This document shows, in pieces, positions 62,755 through 64,000 of a stretch of DNA of 64,000 bases. Each line of letters begins with the position of its first letter. Positions within the stretch are counted from its first letter, which is position 1. The DNA comes from Nocardia bhagyanarayanae (GTDB taxonomy: Bacteria; Actinomycetota; Actinomycetes; Mycobacteriales; Mycobacteriaceae): positions 5,022,001-5,086,000 of the forward strand of contig NZ_VFPG01000001.1 in assembly GCF_006716565.1 (NCBI RefSeq). Direction: 5' to 3'. The notes under the pieces were generated by a model. That model was not told the DNA's origin. It did not search any database and saw only the letters and a list, made by a program, of their open reading frames with translations. The position numbers and the translations under genes were made by a program.

Positions 62755-63516
62755 GTGTCGACCTACCTGCTCATCCACGGCGCCTTCCACGGCGGATGGG
62801 TCTGGCAGCGGGTCACCCCGCTGCTCGAGGACGCCGGGCACCGCGTCCTCGCGCCCTCGCTGGTCGGTCTCGGCGACCGCGCCCACCTGCTCACCGCCGA
62901 CGTCGGCCTCGACACCCATGTCCGAGACCTGATCGACCTGGTCACCTCCGAAGACCTCACCGACGTCGTCCTGGTCGGCCACAGCTACGCCGCCATCGTT
63001 GTCACCGCACTCGCCGACGCCCTACCGGACCGTATCGCCGAACTCGTCTACATCGACACCTTCGTGCCCAACGACGGCGAAGCGGTCGCCGACATCATGC
63101 CCGGCATGGTCGACGCCTTCGTCGCCGCGGCCGCCGCCCACGGCGACGGCTGGCGCGTGCCGCCGCAAACCGAACCCATGGGCGACGGCGGGCTCTACGG
63201 CGTCACGGAAGAACCCGACCTCAGCTGGGTCGCCGCGATGCAGACCCCCCAGTCCCTGAAAACCTTCCAGCAGCCGATGGAACTGACGAATCCGCAAGCG
63301 CTGGCGCTTATTCCAGTGTCCCACGTCTACTGCAGTGAAGGCGGTGCGGCCTTCAAAGCCATGCGCACCGCCATGCCCCGCACCCTCCCGCCCACCGACC
63401 TCCCGCCGGACCGCCTGCTCGTCCTACCGACCGGCCACGACTGCATGATCACCATGCCGCGCGAACTGGCGGCGCATCTCCTGGCGCTGGCACCTCGTTC
63501 GGCAGCCGCGCCATAG
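62755..63516 (+). CDS. Alpha/beta hydrolase (esterase)
   Basis: 253 aa. STYLLIHGAFHGGWVWQRVT and LLEDAGHRVLAPSLVGLGDR are typical of the salicylate-esterase / EstC-like group. Nucleophile in VLVGHSYAAIVVTALA, acid in YIDTFVPNDGEAV or later, His in LPTGHDCMITMPRELAAHLL. May hydrolyse an ester or assist a ring rearrangement in the pathway; no direct evidence. GTG start 2 bases after the monooxygenase stop. Last gene of the visible operon; convergent with the HxlR gene. Confidence 0.92.
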   Translation: MSTYLLIHGAFHGGWVWQRVTPLLEDAGHRVLAPSLVGLGDRAHLLTADVGLDTHVRDLIDLVTSEDLTDVVLVGHSYAAIVVTALADALPDRIAELVYIDTFVPNDGEAVADIMPGMVDAFVAAAAAHGDGWRVPPQTEPMGDGGLYGVTEEPDLSWVAAMQTPQSLKTFQQPMELTNPQALALIPVSHVYCSEGGAAFKAMRTAMPRTLPPTDLPPDRLLVLPTGHDCMITMPRELAAHLLALAPRSAAAP

Positions 63517-63566
63517 CCTCGATACAGCGGACAGTCATCCTCGGGTGCGGGTTCGCGAGCCGCCAC

Positions 63567-63935
63567 TCAGCTCGAGTCCCCGCCCGCGTCGTAGGCGGCG
63601 CGTGCCGCGAGAACCTCACCGAGGTGCTCGCTGGACCATTCCACGATGCTGCTGAACACCGGGGTCAGTGTCTTGGCCAGCGGCGTCGCCTCGTATTCCA
63701 CCCGTGGCGGGACCTCGGGATGGTAGGTCCGCGATACCAACCCGTCGCGTTCGAGTTGACGTAGGCGCTGGGTGAGGACCTTGGGGGTGAGGCCAGGGAT
63801 GCGCTGTTGGAGTTCGGTGAAGCGGAGGCGGCCGTCGTGGGTGAGCACCCACAGGACCTGGGTCGACCAGCGGCCGAAGACCAGATCGATGACCGGTGTG
63901 ATCGGGCACGGGTCGGTCTCGGGCACGGTCGTCAT
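63567..63935 (-). CDS. HxlR-family winged-helix regulator
   Basis: 122 aa. CPITPVIDLVFGRWSTQVLW (redox/ligand Cys at the N-terminus), FTELQQRIPGLTPKVLTQRL, QLERDGLVSRTYHPEVPPRV and EYEATPLAKTLTPVFSSIVE are the full HxlR domain. ATG 63935 has GGAGG 4-5 bases upstream; a GTG at 63956 is the alternative. Divergent neighbour lies outside the window. It may control the hydrolase-side genes or the next gene. Confidence 0.93.
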   Translation of the reverse strand: MTTVPETDPCPITPVIDLVFGRWSTQVLWVLTHDGRLRFTELQQRIPGLTPKVLTQRLRQLERDGLVSRTYHPEVPPRVEYEATPLAKTLTPVFSSIVEWSSEHLGEVLAARAAYDAGGDSS

Positions 63936-63976
63936 GCGTCCTCCCGGGTTTGTCACTTTCCGCTTGGTTACTACTA

Positions 63977-63990
63977 TACTTTGGAAAGTA
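63977..63990. promoter_or_regulatory. Palindromic operator-like site upstream of the HxlR gene
   Basis: TACTTT-GG-AAAGTA, perfect 6-bp arms, 41 bases upstream of the HxlR start in an AT-rich stretch. HxlR proteins bind such short palindromes and often autoregulate. Confidence 0.5.
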
Positions 63991-64000
63991 CTGTGGTTCC

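Noticed and set aside
1..64000. CRISPR arrays and rRNA operons
   Set aside because: No regularly spaced direct repeats and no rRNA-like sequence were seen on either strand.

Overview
This is high-GC (roughly two-thirds G+C) actinomycete DNA. A mycothiol-type DinB protein, F420-type luciferase-like oxidoreductase, SARP regulator, aromatic polyketide genes and a MobF/TrwC-type conjugative relaxase all fit Nocardia or a close relative. The genus is inferred from protein style, not from a marker gene.

Layout. (1) 1 to about 23.6 kb is an accessory block read as part of an integrated conjugative or plasmid-derived element. On the minus strand it carries a partial MobF relaxase-helicase, a zinc-ribbon protein, SSB, a DUF4192 protein, several tiny plasmid-type ORFs, a primase-polymerase, a ParB-like protein and a DUF932 protein. 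Several small genes here look damaged: one has an in-frame TGA and at least two have one-base frameshifts. A cargo and decay zone follows: a lectin-like relic, two unknown proteins, an AlbA_2/Schlafen-like protein, a truncated IS3 orfA, and a large NACHT-type NTPase whose C-terminus resembles a PD-(D/E)xK nuclease but is split by two compensating frameshifts. A tRNA 3'-end-like sequence at 23.5 kb is a candidate attachment site. (2) 23.98-49.8 kb is chromosome-like: a two-component system with a membrane protein, a LOG-like protein, an enoyl-CoA hydratase, and a pair of SMR transporters behind a recognisable guanidine-III riboswitch. Then come a DUF72 protein, a DinB protein, a beta-lactamase-fold lipoprotein, a secreted S1 protease, regulators, a lipase-like hydrolase, an MFS pump and TrpF. 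(3) 49.9-64 kb is secondary metabolism: a type III polyketide synthase, a SnoaL-like protein, a short secreted cysteine peptide, and then a type II polyketide cluster that runs to the end of the window.

Type II cluster. A SARP activator lies next to accDA-accC (minus strand, malonyl-CoA supply). These diverge from a tightly coupled plus-strand operon: KS-alpha, chain length factor, ACP, di-domain aromatase/cyclase, metallo-beta-lactamase-fold cyclase, FAD monooxygenase and alpha/beta hydrolase. Nearly every junction overlaps, including two micro-ORFs (10 and 25 codons) that bridge cistrons. Two SARP-type heptamers 11 bp apart sit upstream of KS-alpha. No ketoreductase and no biotin carboxyl carrier protein are seen here. 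An HxlR regulator with a palindromic operator-like site ends the window.

No rRNA, complete tRNA or CRISPR array was found.
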